Source of the DNA: Phreatobacter aquaticus
GTDB lineage: Bacteria; Pseudomonadota; Alphaproteobacteria; Rhizobiales; Phreatobacteraceae
NCBI RefSeq assembly: GCF_005160265.1
Contig: NZ_CP039865.1
Span: 4,751,001-4,815,000 of the forward strand
Length of the DNA stretch: 64,000 bases
Reading direction: 5' to 3'
Made by a program: the position numbers and the translations under genes. Numbering within the stretch: position 1 is the stretch's first letter; each line of letters begins with the position of its first letter. Under the pieces are notes generated by a model. That model was not told the origin of the DNA. It ran no database searches and saw nothing but the letters and a program-made list of their open reading frames with translations. Positions 38,597 through 47,317 of this stretch are shown in pieces.

Positions 38597-39825
38597 GACG
38601 CAGCCAACCCGGGTCGTGTGGAGTCCAAGCGCGCCGTCGCCCCCGCCAGCGAGCCATCCGCTCCGAGCGCTCCAGGGAGCTTCTCGCCGTCATGGACAAT
38701 TGCAGCGAAGGGAAACGGGCCGCAGCAGATCATGTGGAAGTCGTAGCGATAGCGCTGCTCGTTGCCCATCACGTACTGACGGTGCACCCGCAACAGATTG
38801 CCGCGGAAGCGGCCCCAGGTCTCCGCCGACAGCATGCGCGACAGGCGGATACGCTGGCCGATAGGCTTGGTCTTCGTCGACAGGCCAAGCGTCTCGACCG
38901 TGTTGCGCTTGTAGAACGAGATGAAATCGACGTGGCTGTCGAACTCGGCCCAGGTGATGTCCTCGGCGTCGGCAACATCCTTGACGGAAGCCCGCAACCA
39001 GCCTGCCGCCGGATGGAGGGCGATCTTCAGCGTCGACGAACCGACGCCGGCAAGCCCGAGCCGAATACCGTGGCGACCCAGGTCAGGGTTGAGCCGGAGC
39101 GCCCGTGCCAGACTGTCAATCATCCAGGCAGCGCCCAGACTATGTGCGACGATCACCACCTCATCGACGTCGCCTGCAGCCACCCCCTCGGCGATCTCAC
39201 GGGCAAAGGCTTCGGCTCTCGTGGCGATCGACGGCCGGGCTTCGCGGATCATGTCCCGCGCGAATATCCAGTCGTTCAGCATGTAGTCGATGTGGAAGCG
39301 GCGCCCAGGATACGCCATCAGCCCCATAAACACGGCAACGGCAATCGCGGGTTCGACAATAAGGGGGAAAGGCAGCCGCAACCATGACCACAGCGAAGCC
39401 CCCAGAATGGCAACCAGCGAGAACAATGCCAACAGCAGCGCGGGATAACCGGCAAACAGTGAATAGCGCCAATAGGTCTTGATGTAGCGCCAGAACGTCC
39501 CTGTGAAGAGAATGTCTGCGGCTGCACGGCCATAGAGTCCGAGCCGTTTCCAGATCGGCTGCGCGACATCCTCGGCGATCACGTCATCCCAGCAAAGCAG
39601 CCGGACATCGGTGTCGGTCTGCCAGTCAGGCCCCGCGACCGCTACGTGCCACGACGCGACCGGTCGGCTGGCGTCCCGCGTCATCGGCGATACAGTCGCG
39701 GCCAGGGACCAGGTTTTCTCGAAGCGGCGGATCTCGCGGTCGAAACGATGATGATGGGCCGCTGCGTCGAGCGGCTCATAGCCCGTCAGGAGATAGACGC
39801 GACGCTTTCTGATCGGAATCGACAT
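38593..39825 (-). CDS. Membrane-anchored alpha/beta-hydrolase-like protein
   Basis: The 410-residue protein begins RKRRVYLLTGYEPLDAAAHH, then has two hydrophobic segments at about 125-180 (SLFAGYPALLLALFSLVAIL and FPLIVEPAIAVAVFMGLMAY) and a C-terminal hydrolase-like part with VVIVAHSLGAAWMIDSLARA. A Ser nucleophile is visible; the Asp/His partners are not certain. It is not a close relative of the two lipoproteins but shares the GHSLGA-like elbow. It is translationally coupled to the ICMT-family gene. The family is uncharacterised. Confidence 0.7.
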   Translation of the reverse strand: MSIPIRKRRVYLLTGYEPLDAAAHHHRFDREIRRFEKTWSLAATVSPMTRDASRPVASWHVAVAGPDWQTDTDVRLLCWDDVIAEDVAQPIWKRLGLYGRAAADILFTGTFWRYIKTYWRYSLFAGYPALLLALFSLVAILGASLWSWLRLPFPLIVEPAIAVAVFMGLMAYPGRRFHIDYMLNDWIFARDMIREARPSIATRAEAFAREIAEGVAAGDVDEVVIVAHSLGAAWMIDSLARALRLNPDLGRHGIRLGLAGVGSSTLKIALHPAAGWLRASVKDVADAEDITWAEFDSHVDFISFYKRNTVETLGLSTKTKPIGQRIRLSRMLSAETWGRFRGNLLRVHRQYVMGNEQRYRYDFHMICCGPFPFAAIVHDGEKLPGALGADGSLAGATARLDSTRPGLAAS

Positions 39826-40009
39826 GGACCTCGTGAGGGTTACAGGGACGGCGGTGATGCCACGTCACAGCCAAATCCGCCAGTCGCAACTCGGTTCATC
39901 TTGAGGACAAGACGCCATGCTTTGAACGATCGGCCGATATCCTCTCCCCGGGCGTGTCGGCTAGTCTCCCCAGCGCAGCCGCCTAGGGCCGCACCTCTAC
40001 GGGAGCACC

Positions 40010-40960
40010 ATGATGATCCGCGCGGCTGCAGCACTCGTCGTAGCGTGCCTGTCCCCAGCGGCATTCGCAGAGGAGTCCTATCCCGCGCGGCCGGTGACCA
40101 TGGTCGTGCCTTTTGCCGCCGGCGGCACCTCGGACGTCATCGCGCGGGTGGTCGCCGAAGAACTCAGCCGCAATCTCGGCCAACGAGTCGTCACCGAGAA
40201 TGTCGCCGGCGCGGGCGGCACCCTGGCCCTCAGTCGCGTGGCGCGAGCCGCGCCCGACGGCTACACGATCGCCATCGGCAATACCGGGACCAACGCTGCC
40301 GCCTATTCCATCTACACGGACCTGCGCTACGCTCCCGAAGCTTTCATCGCCGTGGGGCTGGTCGCCAAGACCTCGCCGCTTCTCGCCATCAGGCGCAATC
40401 ACGAGGCGACTACGCTGACCGAATTCGTCACCTATGCGAAGGCCAATCCGGGTCGCGTGACGCTCGGCCACGCAGGGGTCGGCTCTTCCAATTACCTGAT
40501 CTGCCGGAGCTTCGTGCGCGCGGCCGGCATCGACGTGACACTCGTCAGCTATCGTGGGGCGGCACCGGCGCTCTATGACCTGCTCGCCGGCCAGATCGAC
40601 GGCGTCTGCGACGCGGCTACTTCGCTTGCGCCCAATGTCCAGTCCGGTGCGGTCAGGGCGCTGGCCGTCGCTGCCACGACGCGGCTCGCCAACCTGCCCG
40701 ATGTCCCGACATCGGCGGAGGCTGGATTGTCCGCCTTCCAGGCCCAGGGGTGGAATGGCATCTTCGTGCCGGCTGGAACGCCGGCGAATATCGTCGACCG
40801 GTTGAACCGGGCAACCCGCGCCGCAGTCGCGAGCGAAGCGCTGCAGAAGCGCTTCGGTGAACTGGCATCGAACGTCCCGGGACCAGACGAGCTGGCGCCC
40901 GAGGCCCTCGCCCGGCTGGTGCCCGCCGAGATCGCCAAGTACAGGGCATTGCTGGACTAA
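40010..40960 (+). CDS. Bug/TctC-family solute-binding protein, orphan
   Basis: The 316-residue protein has a signal peptide (AAAALVVACLSPAAFAEE) and the Bug fold: YPARPVTMVVPFAAGGTSDVIAR, VENVAGAGGTLALSRVA, DGYTIAIGNTGTNA and SYRGAAPALYDLLAGQID. These proteins bind carboxylates or similar ligands in the periplasm for TctAB-type transporters, but most family copies, like this one, have no membrane partner nearby. GGAG lies upstream of ATG 40010. It is divergent from the membrane hydrolase gene. Confidence 0.9.
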   Translation: MMIRAAAALVVACLSPAAFAEESYPARPVTMVVPFAAGGTSDVIARVVAEELSRNLGQRVVTENVAGAGGTLALSRVARAAPDGYTIAIGNTGTNAAAYSIYTDLRYAPEAFIAVGLVAKTSPLLAIRRNHEATTLTEFVTYAKANPGRVTLGHAGVGSSNYLICRSFVRAAGIDVTLVSYRGAAPALYDLLAGQIDGVCDAATSLAPNVQSGAVRALAVAATTRLANLPDVPTSAEAGLSAFQAQGWNGIFVPAGTPANIVDRLNRATRAAVASEALQKRFGELASNVPGPDELAPEALARLVPAEIAKYRALLD

Positions 40961-41087
40961 GCCTGTCGCCCGCTTCGCAATTCGACCTCCGGCATCTGGC
41001 CGCGGCCGACAATCTTGGGCATAGTGCATCGGGAAGGTCGATCGTCCAGACCGCCGGACACAAGGCGACAGGGTGGAGCGGCAGCTG

Positions 41088-41387
41088 ATGAACATCAGCG
41101 AGGATGGATCAGGTTCGGGCGGACCGGGCAGCACGCCCAAAGGGCCCAGCTGGCGGCGCGCGCACCCCCGTGACTCCGATCCGGAATTCCGCCGTGGCTT
41201 CAATGCCTGGGATGAGCGCGTGCGCATGCGGCAGAACATTGCCGCGGCGATTGCCGTGGTTCTGTTGGGGGTCGCCACCTACGTGGTGTTCGAAAATCTC
41301 CGTGTCACCACCCGCACGCTGGTCTGCATCGAAGCCGGACATCGCAATTGCATCCCGCTCGACATCAAGCGATCTGGCGACCGCTGA
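41088..41387 (+). CDS. Small single-pass membrane protein, unknown function
   Basis: The 99-residue protein begins MNISEDGSGSGGPGSTPKG, a glycine/serine-rich segment, then a charged FRRGFNAWDERVRMRQN, one transmembrane helix (IAAAIAVVLLGVATYVVF) and a short tail with two cysteines (LVCIEAGHRNCIPLDI). ATG at 41088 has GGAG nine bases upstream and was preferred to GTG at 41073. I do not recognise the family. It lies 67 bases before nikR in the same direction. Confidence 0.6.
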   Translation: MNISEDGSGSGGPGSTPKGPSWRRAHPRDSDPEFRRGFNAWDERVRMRQNIAAAIAVVLLGVATYVVFENLRVTTRTLVCIEAGHRNCIPLDIKRSGDR

Positions 41388-41454
41388 AACGCAACATTCG
41401 CATCCGGTAGCCAGACTGCGCTAGGCTCGCCGTACGGCAGGCCTGGAGGCGGAC

Positions 41455-41919
41455 GTGCAGCGCATCACCATCAGCATCGACGATGCCCTCCTGGAGACAG
41501 TCGACCGGCTTGGCCGCCAGCGCGGCTACCAGAGCCGTTCGGAAGCCATGCGCGACATCGTCCGCGAGGCGGCGGTCGCCGACGGATCGGTGATGGCGGG
41601 CGACGCGCCTTGCATGGCGACCCTCACCTTTGTCTTCGAACACGAGACCCGAGACCTAGCGCGCCGGCTGACCCTTGCCCAGCACGATCACCACGAGCTC
41701 TCGGTCTCGACATTGCATGTCCATGTCGATCATCGCGATTGCCTGGAGGTCATGGTGCTCAGGGGAACGGTCTATCAGGTGAAGGCATTCGCCGATGCGG
41801 TGATCACCCAGCGCGGCGTCCGCCACGGCAGCCTCCATCTCATTCCGATTGATTCGGGAGAGGGGCACGGCCACCCGCATTTGCATGGCCATGGCGCCCA
41901 TCAGCATCATCAAGGGTAA
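41455..41919 (+). CDS. nikR: Nickel-responsive transcriptional regulator NikR
   Basis: The 154-residue protein has an N-terminal ribbon-helix-helix (QRITISIDDALLETVDRLG, YQSRSEAMRDIVREA) and a C-terminal ACT-like domain with the square-planar nickel ligands His77, His88, His90 and Cys96, in the same spacing as E. coli NikR. The tail beyond residue 136 is rich in His and Gly and may store or buffer metal. The start is GTG with GGAGG six bases before it. No nickel transporter or urease gene is near; eutB starts 24 bases downstream. Confidence 0.93.
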   Translation: MQRITISIDDALLETVDRLGRQRGYQSRSEAMRDIVREAAVADGSVMAGDAPCMATLTFVFEHETRDLARRLTLAQHDHHELSVSTLHVHVDHRDCLEVMVLRGTVYQVKAFADAVITQRGVRHGSLHLIPIDSGEGHGHPHLHGHGAHQHHQG

Positions 41920-41943
41920 TACAGGCAGGCAGAGCATCGCATC

Positions 41944-43326
41944 ATGGGCTATCGCATATCGGTTGGAACGCGGACCTACAGCTTTGCGGACCTCAGGGAT
42001 CTGATGGCGAAGGCTACCCCGCTCAGATCAGGCGACGTGCTAGCCGGAATTGCCGCCTCGACGGCCGAGGAGAATGTCGCGGCGAAGATGGCTCTCGCCG
42101 ATGTGCCGCTGAAGACGTTCCTTACCGAAGCGCTGGTGCCCTACGAAGCCGATGAAGTGACGCGCCTCATCATGGACAGCCACGACGGCGCGGCTTTCGA
42201 CAGCATCTCTCACCTGACCGTCGGGGACTTTCGCAACTGGCTTCTGTCCGACCAGGCTGATGCCGCAACCCTTGCCAGCATAGCGCCGGGCGTCACGCCG
42301 GAAATGGCCGCGGCGGTCTCCAAGGTCATGCGCAATCAAGACCTGATTCTGGTTGCGCGAAAGTGCCGGGTCGTCACCAGCTTTCGCAACACGATCGGGC
42401 TGCCGGGGACGATGGCGGTGCGGCTGCAGCCGAACCACCCGACCGATGATGCCAAGGGCATCATGGCCTCGACCATCGACGGCCTGCTCTACGGCACGGG
42501 CGATGCGGTGATCGGCATCAATCCGGCATCCGACAGTCTGCCGGTAATCGGCGACCTGCTGAAACTGCTCGACGAGCTCATCCAGCGCTTCGCGATTCCA
42601 ACGCAAGCTTGCGTCCTGACACATGTCACGAGCTCGATCGCACTGATCGAGCGAGGCGCGCCCGTCGATCTGGTGTTCCAGTCGGTTGCCGGCACCGAGG
42701 CAGCCAATGCCTCGTTCGGCGTCGATCTCAAGGTGCTGCGCGAGGGCATGGATGCCGGCCGCTCGCTGAAGCGCGGAACGGTGGGCGACAATGTCATGTA
42801 TTTCGAGACTGGCCAGGGGTCGGCTCTCTCGGCCAATGCTCATCATGGTGTCGATCAGCAGACGCTGGAGGCACGCGCCTACGCGGTTGCTCGCGCCTTC
42901 GAGCCCCTGCTCGTCAACACTGTGGTCGGCTTCATCGGTCCGGAATATCTTCATGACGGCAAGCAGATCACCCGCGCCGGCCTCGAGGACCATTTCTGCG
43001 GCAAGCTCATGGGCCTGCCTCTCGGTTGCGACATTTGCTACACCAACCACGCTGAGGCCGACCAGGACGACATGGATGGACTCCTGACGCTGCTCGCAGC
43101 AGCCGGCGTGACCTACATCATGGGCGTACCCGGCGCCGACGACGTCATGCTGAACTACCAGTCGACCTCGTTTCATGATCAGCTCTATGTCCGCGACCTC
43201 CTCGGGCTGAAGCGCGCGCCGGAATTCGAAGCCTGGCTCTTCACCCAAGGGGTCACCAGTGCTGACGGCAGGTTGAAACCCCAGTCTGGCACCCACCCCT
43301 TGCTCACTGCGGGGTCAGGCTCGTGA
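41944..43326 (+). CDS. eutB: Ethanolamine ammonia-lyase large subunit
   Basis: The 460-residue TIM-barrel subunit (Salmonella EutB is 453) contains TSFRNTIGLPGTMAVRLQPNHP, TGDAVIGINPASDS, LTHVTSSIALIERGAPVDL, NVMYFETGQGSALSANAHH and LPLGCDICYTNHAEADQDDM. With EutC and adenosylcobalamin it converts ethanolamine to acetaldehyde and ammonia. No eutA reactivase, eutH transporter or shell genes are in the window, so this is the minimal eutBC form. Its stop overlaps the eutC GTG. Confidence 0.96.
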   Translation: MGYRISVGTRTYSFADLRDLMAKATPLRSGDVLAGIAASTAEENVAAKMALADVPLKTFLTEALVPYEADEVTRLIMDSHDGAAFDSISHLTVGDFRNWLLSDQADAATLASIAPGVTPEMAAAVSKVMRNQDLILVARKCRVVTSFRNTIGLPGTMAVRLQPNHPTDDAKGIMASTIDGLLYGTGDAVIGINPASDSLPVIGDLLKLLDELIQRFAIPTQACVLTHVTSSIALIERGAPVDLVFQSVAGTEAANASFGVDLKVLREGMDAGRSLKRGTVGDNVMYFETGQGSALSANAHHGVDQQTLEARAYAVARAFEPLLVNTVVGFIGPEYLHDGKQITRAGLEDHFCGKLMGLPLGCDICYTNHAEADQDDMDGLLTLLAAAGVTYIMGVPGADDVMLNYQSTSFHDQLYVRDLLGLKRAPEFEAWLFTQGVTSADGRLKPQSGTHPLLTAGSGS

Positions 43327-44099
43327 CCAGTCCGATCAGCACCGATAGCTGGCGCAATCTCGGCGTGGCGACCCCTGCCCGCATCGCGTTGGGCCGGGCA
43401 GGCCCCGCACTACCAACGGCAGCAGTTCTCGAATTTGCGATGGCTCATGCAAGAGCCCGGGATGCCGTCCACGCGGTGCTGGACAGGCCGCGCCTGGACG
43501 CCGACATCGATGCTCTCGGCCTGGCATGCCTTCATGTCTGTTCAGCGGCCGCGTCTCGAGATGCTTATCTCGTCCGCCCGGATCTCGGTCGCCGTCTGGC
43601 GCCCGGCTCCCACGAGCATCTGGTGGCAAGGTTGGAGGGACCGGTCGATATCGCGCTGATCGTTGCTGACGGCCTGTCGGCGCATGCGGTGCAGAGCCAC
43701 GCCCCGTCCATGCTCGGTCATCTGCTCCCCGCCTTTGCCCGCGAAGGCTGGAGCCACTCAGCCCTCATCGTCGCCCATCAGGGGCGGGTGGCTCTCGGCG
43801 ACGAGATCGGCGAACTTTGCAAGGCCCGCATCACGGTCATGATGATTGGCGAAAGGCCAGGCCTGTCATCGCCGGACAGCCTCGGCCTCTACCTGACCTT
43901 CTCACCGCGTATCGGCCGGCATGATGGCGAGCGCAACTGCATCTCCAATGTCAGAGGCGGCGGCCTCGGCTATGAGGTCGCCGCCTTCAAGGCGGTATGG
44001 TTGATCCGGGAGGCACTCAGCCGGCAATTGACCGGCGTCGCGCTCAAGGATGAGAGCGACGCCCTGCTGCCCAGCCGTCCTGCCGACGTTCTGCCGTGA
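43323..44099 (+). CDS. eutC: Ethanolamine ammonia-lyase small subunit
   Basis: The 258-residue subunit contains TPARIALGRAGPALPTAAVLEF, then LSAHAVQSHAPSMLGHLLPAF, IGELCKARITVMMIGERPGL and YLTFSPRIGRHDGERNCISN, matching EutC, which helps hold adenosylcobalamin at the EutB interface. The start is GTG, overlapping the eutB TGA (GTGA). The product lacks the long N-terminal arm of enteric EutC. It ends 24 bases before the convergent chemoreceptor gene. Confidence 0.95.
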   Translation: MTSPISTDSWRNLGVATPARIALGRAGPALPTAAVLEFAMAHARARDAVHAVLDRPRLDADIDALGLACLHVCSAAASRDAYLVRPDLGRRLAPGSHEHLVARLEGPVDIALIVADGLSAHAVQSHAPSMLGHLLPAFAREGWSHSALIVAHQGRVALGDEIGELCKARITVMMIGERPGLSSPDSLGLYLTFSPRIGRHDGERNCISNVRGGGLGYEVAAFKAVWLIREALSRQLTGVALKDESDALLPSRPADVLP

Positions 44100-44123
44100 G
44101 AATGTTCATACGGCAGTCCGCAG

Positions 44124-45482
44124 TTACGCGGCCTTGATCGTCTCGAAGAACCGGTCGATCTCCCGCCGCAGAAGCGCGGACTGCTTGGACAACTCGTCAG
44201 CCGAGGTCAGGACGGCGGTTGATGTCGAAGCCGTTTCAGATGCCGCCTGACTGACACCGGAGATGTTGCTGGAGACCTCCTGCGTGCCGTGCGCGGCCTC
44301 CTGAACGTTGCGCGCGATCTCCTGCACGGCAGAATCTTGCTGTTCGACGGCGAGCGCGACGGCCGATGCGATACGGCTGATTTCCTCGATCGTCGATGCG
44401 ATCTCCGTGATCGCCCCAACAGATTTCTGCGTCACTGTCTGGATCGCAACCACTTGCTGGCTGATGTCGTCGGTGGCCTGAGCCGTCTGGCTGGCAAGGC
44501 TCTTCACTTCGGAGGCCACCACCGCGAAGCCGCGTCCTGCCTCCCCGGCACGGGCCGCCTCGATCGTCGCGTTGAGCGCGAGCAGATTGGTCTGCGAGGC
44601 AATATTGGCGATCAGATTGATGACATCGCCGATCTTCTGCGCGGTCTCGGCCAGGCCATTGATGACAAACCGCGACTCGTTGGCCTGGGTGACAGCCTGG
44701 TTGGCAATCCGAGTGGATTGCTGCACCTGACGCCCAATCTCCTGGACCGAACTGGCCAGTTCCTCGGTCGCAGCAGCTACCGTCTGCACGTTGGAGGCCG
44801 ATTCCTCAGACGCCGCCGCGACTGCAGTCGACTGCCGCGTCGTCTCCTCGGCATTGGCCGCGAGGCTGCCGGCTGTCGATTGCAACGAGCTTGCGGCATT
44901 GCCGACTGTCGCCAAAGACGTCGACATCATTCCATTGAAGTCCGCGATGGCGCTGGTCAGCTTGTCCTGACGCCTCTGCCGGTCGGCCAGCATCTCTTCC
45001 TGATAGACGGAAATGGCGATGTCCATGTCGATCATGACGGCAGAATTGACTGCGACCAGCACGGCCGAAAGCTTCGCCGGCCGCCACTTGTAGGTGCTGA
45101 CCGCGAGCATGCTCAGGTGTGCCAGCACGAAATTGTAACCGCCGATATACCAACGAGGCTCCAGCCCGATCTTGTTGTGGATTCGCCCGATGGTGCGCAC
45201 GCTTTGCATGTAGGCGTCATCAAATTTGCCGCCGAACAATCGTGCCCAATGGCTCGACTGGGCCGTCTTCAGGCGGGGCACATCGCTGCCGAGCATCTTG
45301 GCCAGTTGCTGCTCTGCCATGACATGGCGATAGAACGCCTCAAGGACCTCAGGCAGGCGGGGTTCGACAACCTTCCAGAACTCACGCAGATGCTCGCTCG
45401 TCGCGGCATCGATCCGCATGAATCGCATACGCGTCGTACGGTCGCCTTCACCGGTCTGGGCCTGCAAATGGTTGACTGTCAC
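44124..45482 (-). CDS. Globin-coupled methyl-accepting chemotaxis protein (HemAT-like)
   Basis: The 452-residue protein has an N-terminal protoglobin domain (about residues 25-180) with the heme-pocket segment [22 protein letters not shown], whose His is the likely proximal ligand. The C-terminal MCP signalling domain includes the hairpin tip [21 protein letters not shown] and [15 protein letters not shown]. There is no transmembrane segment, so it is a cytosolic oxygen sensor. The GTG start has GAGGAGG a few bases upstream. No che genes are adjacent. Confidence 0.93.
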   Translation of the reverse strand: MTVNHLQAQTGEGDRTTRMRFMRIDAATSEHLREFWKVVEPRLPEVLEAFYRHVMAEQQLAKMLGSDVPRLKTAQSSHWARLFGGKFDDAYMQSVRTIGRIHNKIGLEPRWYIGGYNFVLAHLSMLAVSTYKWRPAKLSAVLVAVNSAVMIDMDIAISVYQEEMLADRQRRQDKLTSAIADFNGMMSTSLATVGNAASSLQSTAGSLAANAEETTRQSTAVAAASEESASNVQTVAAATEELASSVQEIGRQVQQSTRIANQAVTQANESRFVINGLAETAQKIGDVINLIANIASQTNLLALNATIEAARAGEAGRGFAVVASEVKSLASQTAQATDDISQQVVAIQTVTQKSVGAITEIASTIEEISRIASAVALAVEQQDSAVQEIARNVQEAAHGTQEVSSNISGVSQAASETASTSTAVLTSADELSKQSALLRREIDRFFETIKAA

Positions 45483-45771
45483 GGTCCCCTCCTCATCCGC
45501 TTAGGGATGTCGCTTGAGTGCTCAACCTCGGGGGCGGGCTGACGCTCTGGCAGCGTGGCTCATTGATTGAGGCCACACGTGTATTCACGCACCAAGGCTG
45601 ATTCAGTTCGGTTAATTTTACGCTAACGATACAACTAATGGTTTATCTCTATATGACATTGCAAACCTGCAAAATGAGAGACTCGGTTGAGGACACGCTG
45701 CGCCGTGACCACCAGCGCAACCGCAAACAGCCAAGCTTCCGGTCAAAACCGGGCTGCACTATCCTGTGCGC

Positions 45772-46269
45772 ATGACAAGGTCGCCCACGCCTCAACCACC
45801 TGTTGCAGATCGAGATGTCGATGCCCTCATGGTGTTTGACGGACTATGCGGCTTCTGCTCGGACTCGGTGCGGATGGTGTTGAAGATGGACGCCCGGGGC
45901 ATCGTGTCCTTCACGCCGATCCAGTCGCCTTACGGGCGCCTTCTGTGCACACGCTACGGCCTCGACCCAGACGATCCCTCGACCTTCCTGTTCATCGATC
46001 GGGGCCGCCTGCATGTTGAAAGCAATGCGATCCTCGCACTGATGGCACGTATGCAGCGGCCTTGGAGATGGCTCGCCTATCTGTCAGTCGTTCCGCGATC
46101 CTGGCGCGATGCCGCCTACCGCACGATCGCGCGCAACCGCTATCGGCTGCGTGGCCGACTCGCCGCCTGCATGGTCCCCGATGCGGCTCTCCGTGCCAGG
46201 TTCATCGAGGCCATTCCGCCCGATCAAACGAAAAGGGCGGCCGCAGGGCCGCCCTCCTGTTCGATGTGA
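45772..46269 (+). CDS. Thiol-disulfide oxidoreductase-like DCC family protein (DUF393)
   Basis: The 165-residue protein has the DUF393 motif MVFDGLCGFCSDSVRMVL with the CxxC pair Cys26/Cys29, then FTPIQSPYGRLL, RGRLHVESNAILALM and LRGRLAACMVPDAALRARF. The DxxCxxC start gives the family its DCC name; redox activity is presumed. The last ten codons read through a GC-rich hairpin, so the C-terminal tail is probably unconserved. ATG at 45772 was taken; GTG at 45766 is also possible. Confidence 0.87.
   Translation: MTRSPTPQPPVADRDVDALMVFDGLCGFCSDSVRMVLKMDARGIVSFTPIQSPYGRLLCTRYGLDPDDPSTFLFIDRGRLHVESNAILALMARMQRPWRWLAYLSVVPRSWRDAAYRTIARNRYRLRGRLAACMVPDAALRARFIEAIPPDQTKRAAAGPPSCSM
46235..46254. terminator. 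Terminator-like hairpin between convergent DCC and CsbD genes
   Basis: GGGCGGCC (46235-46242) and GGCCGCCC (46247-46254) form a perfect 8-bp stem with a GCAG loop. It lies within the 3' end of the DCC-family reading frame and 22 bases from the CsbD stop. On the minus strand it is followed by CTTTTCG, giving a short uridine run, so it works best for csbD. Confidence 0.6.
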
Positions 46270-46276
46270 TCGGCCC

Positions 46277-46468
46277 TCAGGCCTTGTCGACGACATCCTT
46301 GACCTTGTCCTTGGCCTTGCCGATCGCCTGTTGGGCCTCACCCTTCTTTTCCTGGGCGAGACCACGGACCTGCATCTCGGTATTGCCGATGGCCTTGCCG
46401 GCCGCCTGACGCACGTTACCGGCGGCCTCGTTGGCGATGCCCTTGGCCTTGTCGCTCATGCTACCCAT
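46277..46468 (-). CDS. CsbD family stress protein
   Basis: The 63-residue hydrophilic protein reads SMSDKAKGIANEAAGNVRQA, KAIGNTEMQVRGLAQEKKGE and AKDKVKDVVDKA, the CsbD pattern of lysine, alanine and glutamine repeats forming helices. CsbD-like proteins accumulate under general stress in many bacteria; their mechanism is unknown. AGAAGGAT lies seven to eight bases before the ATG at 46468; MSDKAKG at 46459 is possible. Confidence 0.88.
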   Translation of the reverse strand: MGSMSDKAKGIANEAAGNVRQAAGKAIGNTEMQVRGLAQEKKGEAQQAIGKAKDKVKDVVDKA

Positions 46469-46583
46469 GGCAGTGATCCTTCTCTCGAAGCTGCGGAATT
46501 GTTCAGCGAGAGACAAACGCGGGATCTCGAAAATGGTTTCACGATAATCGAAGCCACGACGCAGTCGCACCACGGCCGCGCGC

Positions 46584-47306
46584 TTAAAAGCGTGGCAGGC
46601 AGAGCATGGAATTGGAGCCGGTCAGGAACACCGAGGCGACCCCGAAGCCTGCGATCAGAAGCCCGATGACCACCATCGTCGAGGGGTTCTGCGCAAGGCC
46701 TCGGATCGAGACAAGCCCGAGCGCCGTCCCGATCACCGCAGGCAGAGTGCCCAGGCCAAAGCCCAGCATCAGGCTCATGCCGCCGGCTCCGGTACCTGTC
46801 AGCATCGCCGTCAGGAGTGCGCCATAGACCATCGCGCAGGGAAGAAAGCCCCAGAGCACGCCGGTGCCAACGGCAGCGGCGGTGCCGAACCCGGCATGGC
46901 GGCCCGACAGGGTCATGATCGTCGTGCCGATTGGTCCTGCGAGCCTGCTGAATACCATCGGGGCCGGTAGCAGTCCGGCGGTCGACAAACCGACCCAGAT
47001 CAGCGTTGCCGCACTCGCCAGGTGGATCATCCGGAAGGCCGCTGCCTGATCAAATGCGGCCGCAAAGCCGGACCCGAACAGGCCAAGCACGCCACCAGCC
47101 GCGCAATAGGCGAGAATGCGGCCAGCCTGAGTGAGCAGCAGCGTTCTGGTCCGCTGCCGCGCGCTGCCGTCGGGATGGGCGGTGAACATCACGGCGGATG
47201 CGATGCAACCGCACATTCCGGCGCAGTGCAGGCTTGATGCAAAGCCCATCAGCATGCCGGCCACGACCAGCATTGGGGGCAAGAGGCCCGCTCCGATAAT
47301 GTCCAT
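46584..47306 (-). CDS. Sulfite exporter TauE/SafE family membrane protein
   Basis: The 240-residue protein has six or seven hydrophobic helices and the motif MGFASSLHCAGMCGCIASAV, whose cysteines and histidine typify the SafE-like branch found beside cbb3 oxidase genes, and a second-half WGFLPCAMVYGALLTAM. Members near cco clusters are thought to help handle copper or thiols for oxidase assembly; that is inference from context. The ATG lies 11 bases after the hemN stop, so it is co-transcribed with hemN. Confidence 0.85.
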   Translation of the reverse strand: MDIIGAGLLPPMLVVAGMLMGFASSLHCAGMCGCIASAVMFTAHPDGSARQRTRTLLLTQAGRILAYCAAGGVLGLFGSGFAAAFDQAAAFRMIHLASAATLIWVGLSTAGLLPAPMVFSRLAGPIGTTIMTLSGRHAGFGTAAAVGTGVLWGFLPCAMVYGALLTAMLTGTGAGGMSLMLGFGLGTLPAVIGTALGLVSIRGLAQNPSTMVVIGLLIAGFGVASVFLTGSNSMLCLPRF

Positions 47307-47317
47307 GACGAGAGGCC

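Noticed and set aside
45540-45580. TTGATTGAGG near the start of the globin chemoreceptor, similar to half an FNR box
   Set aside because: The second half reads GCCAC in place of ATCAA; no palindrome, so not counted as an FNR site.
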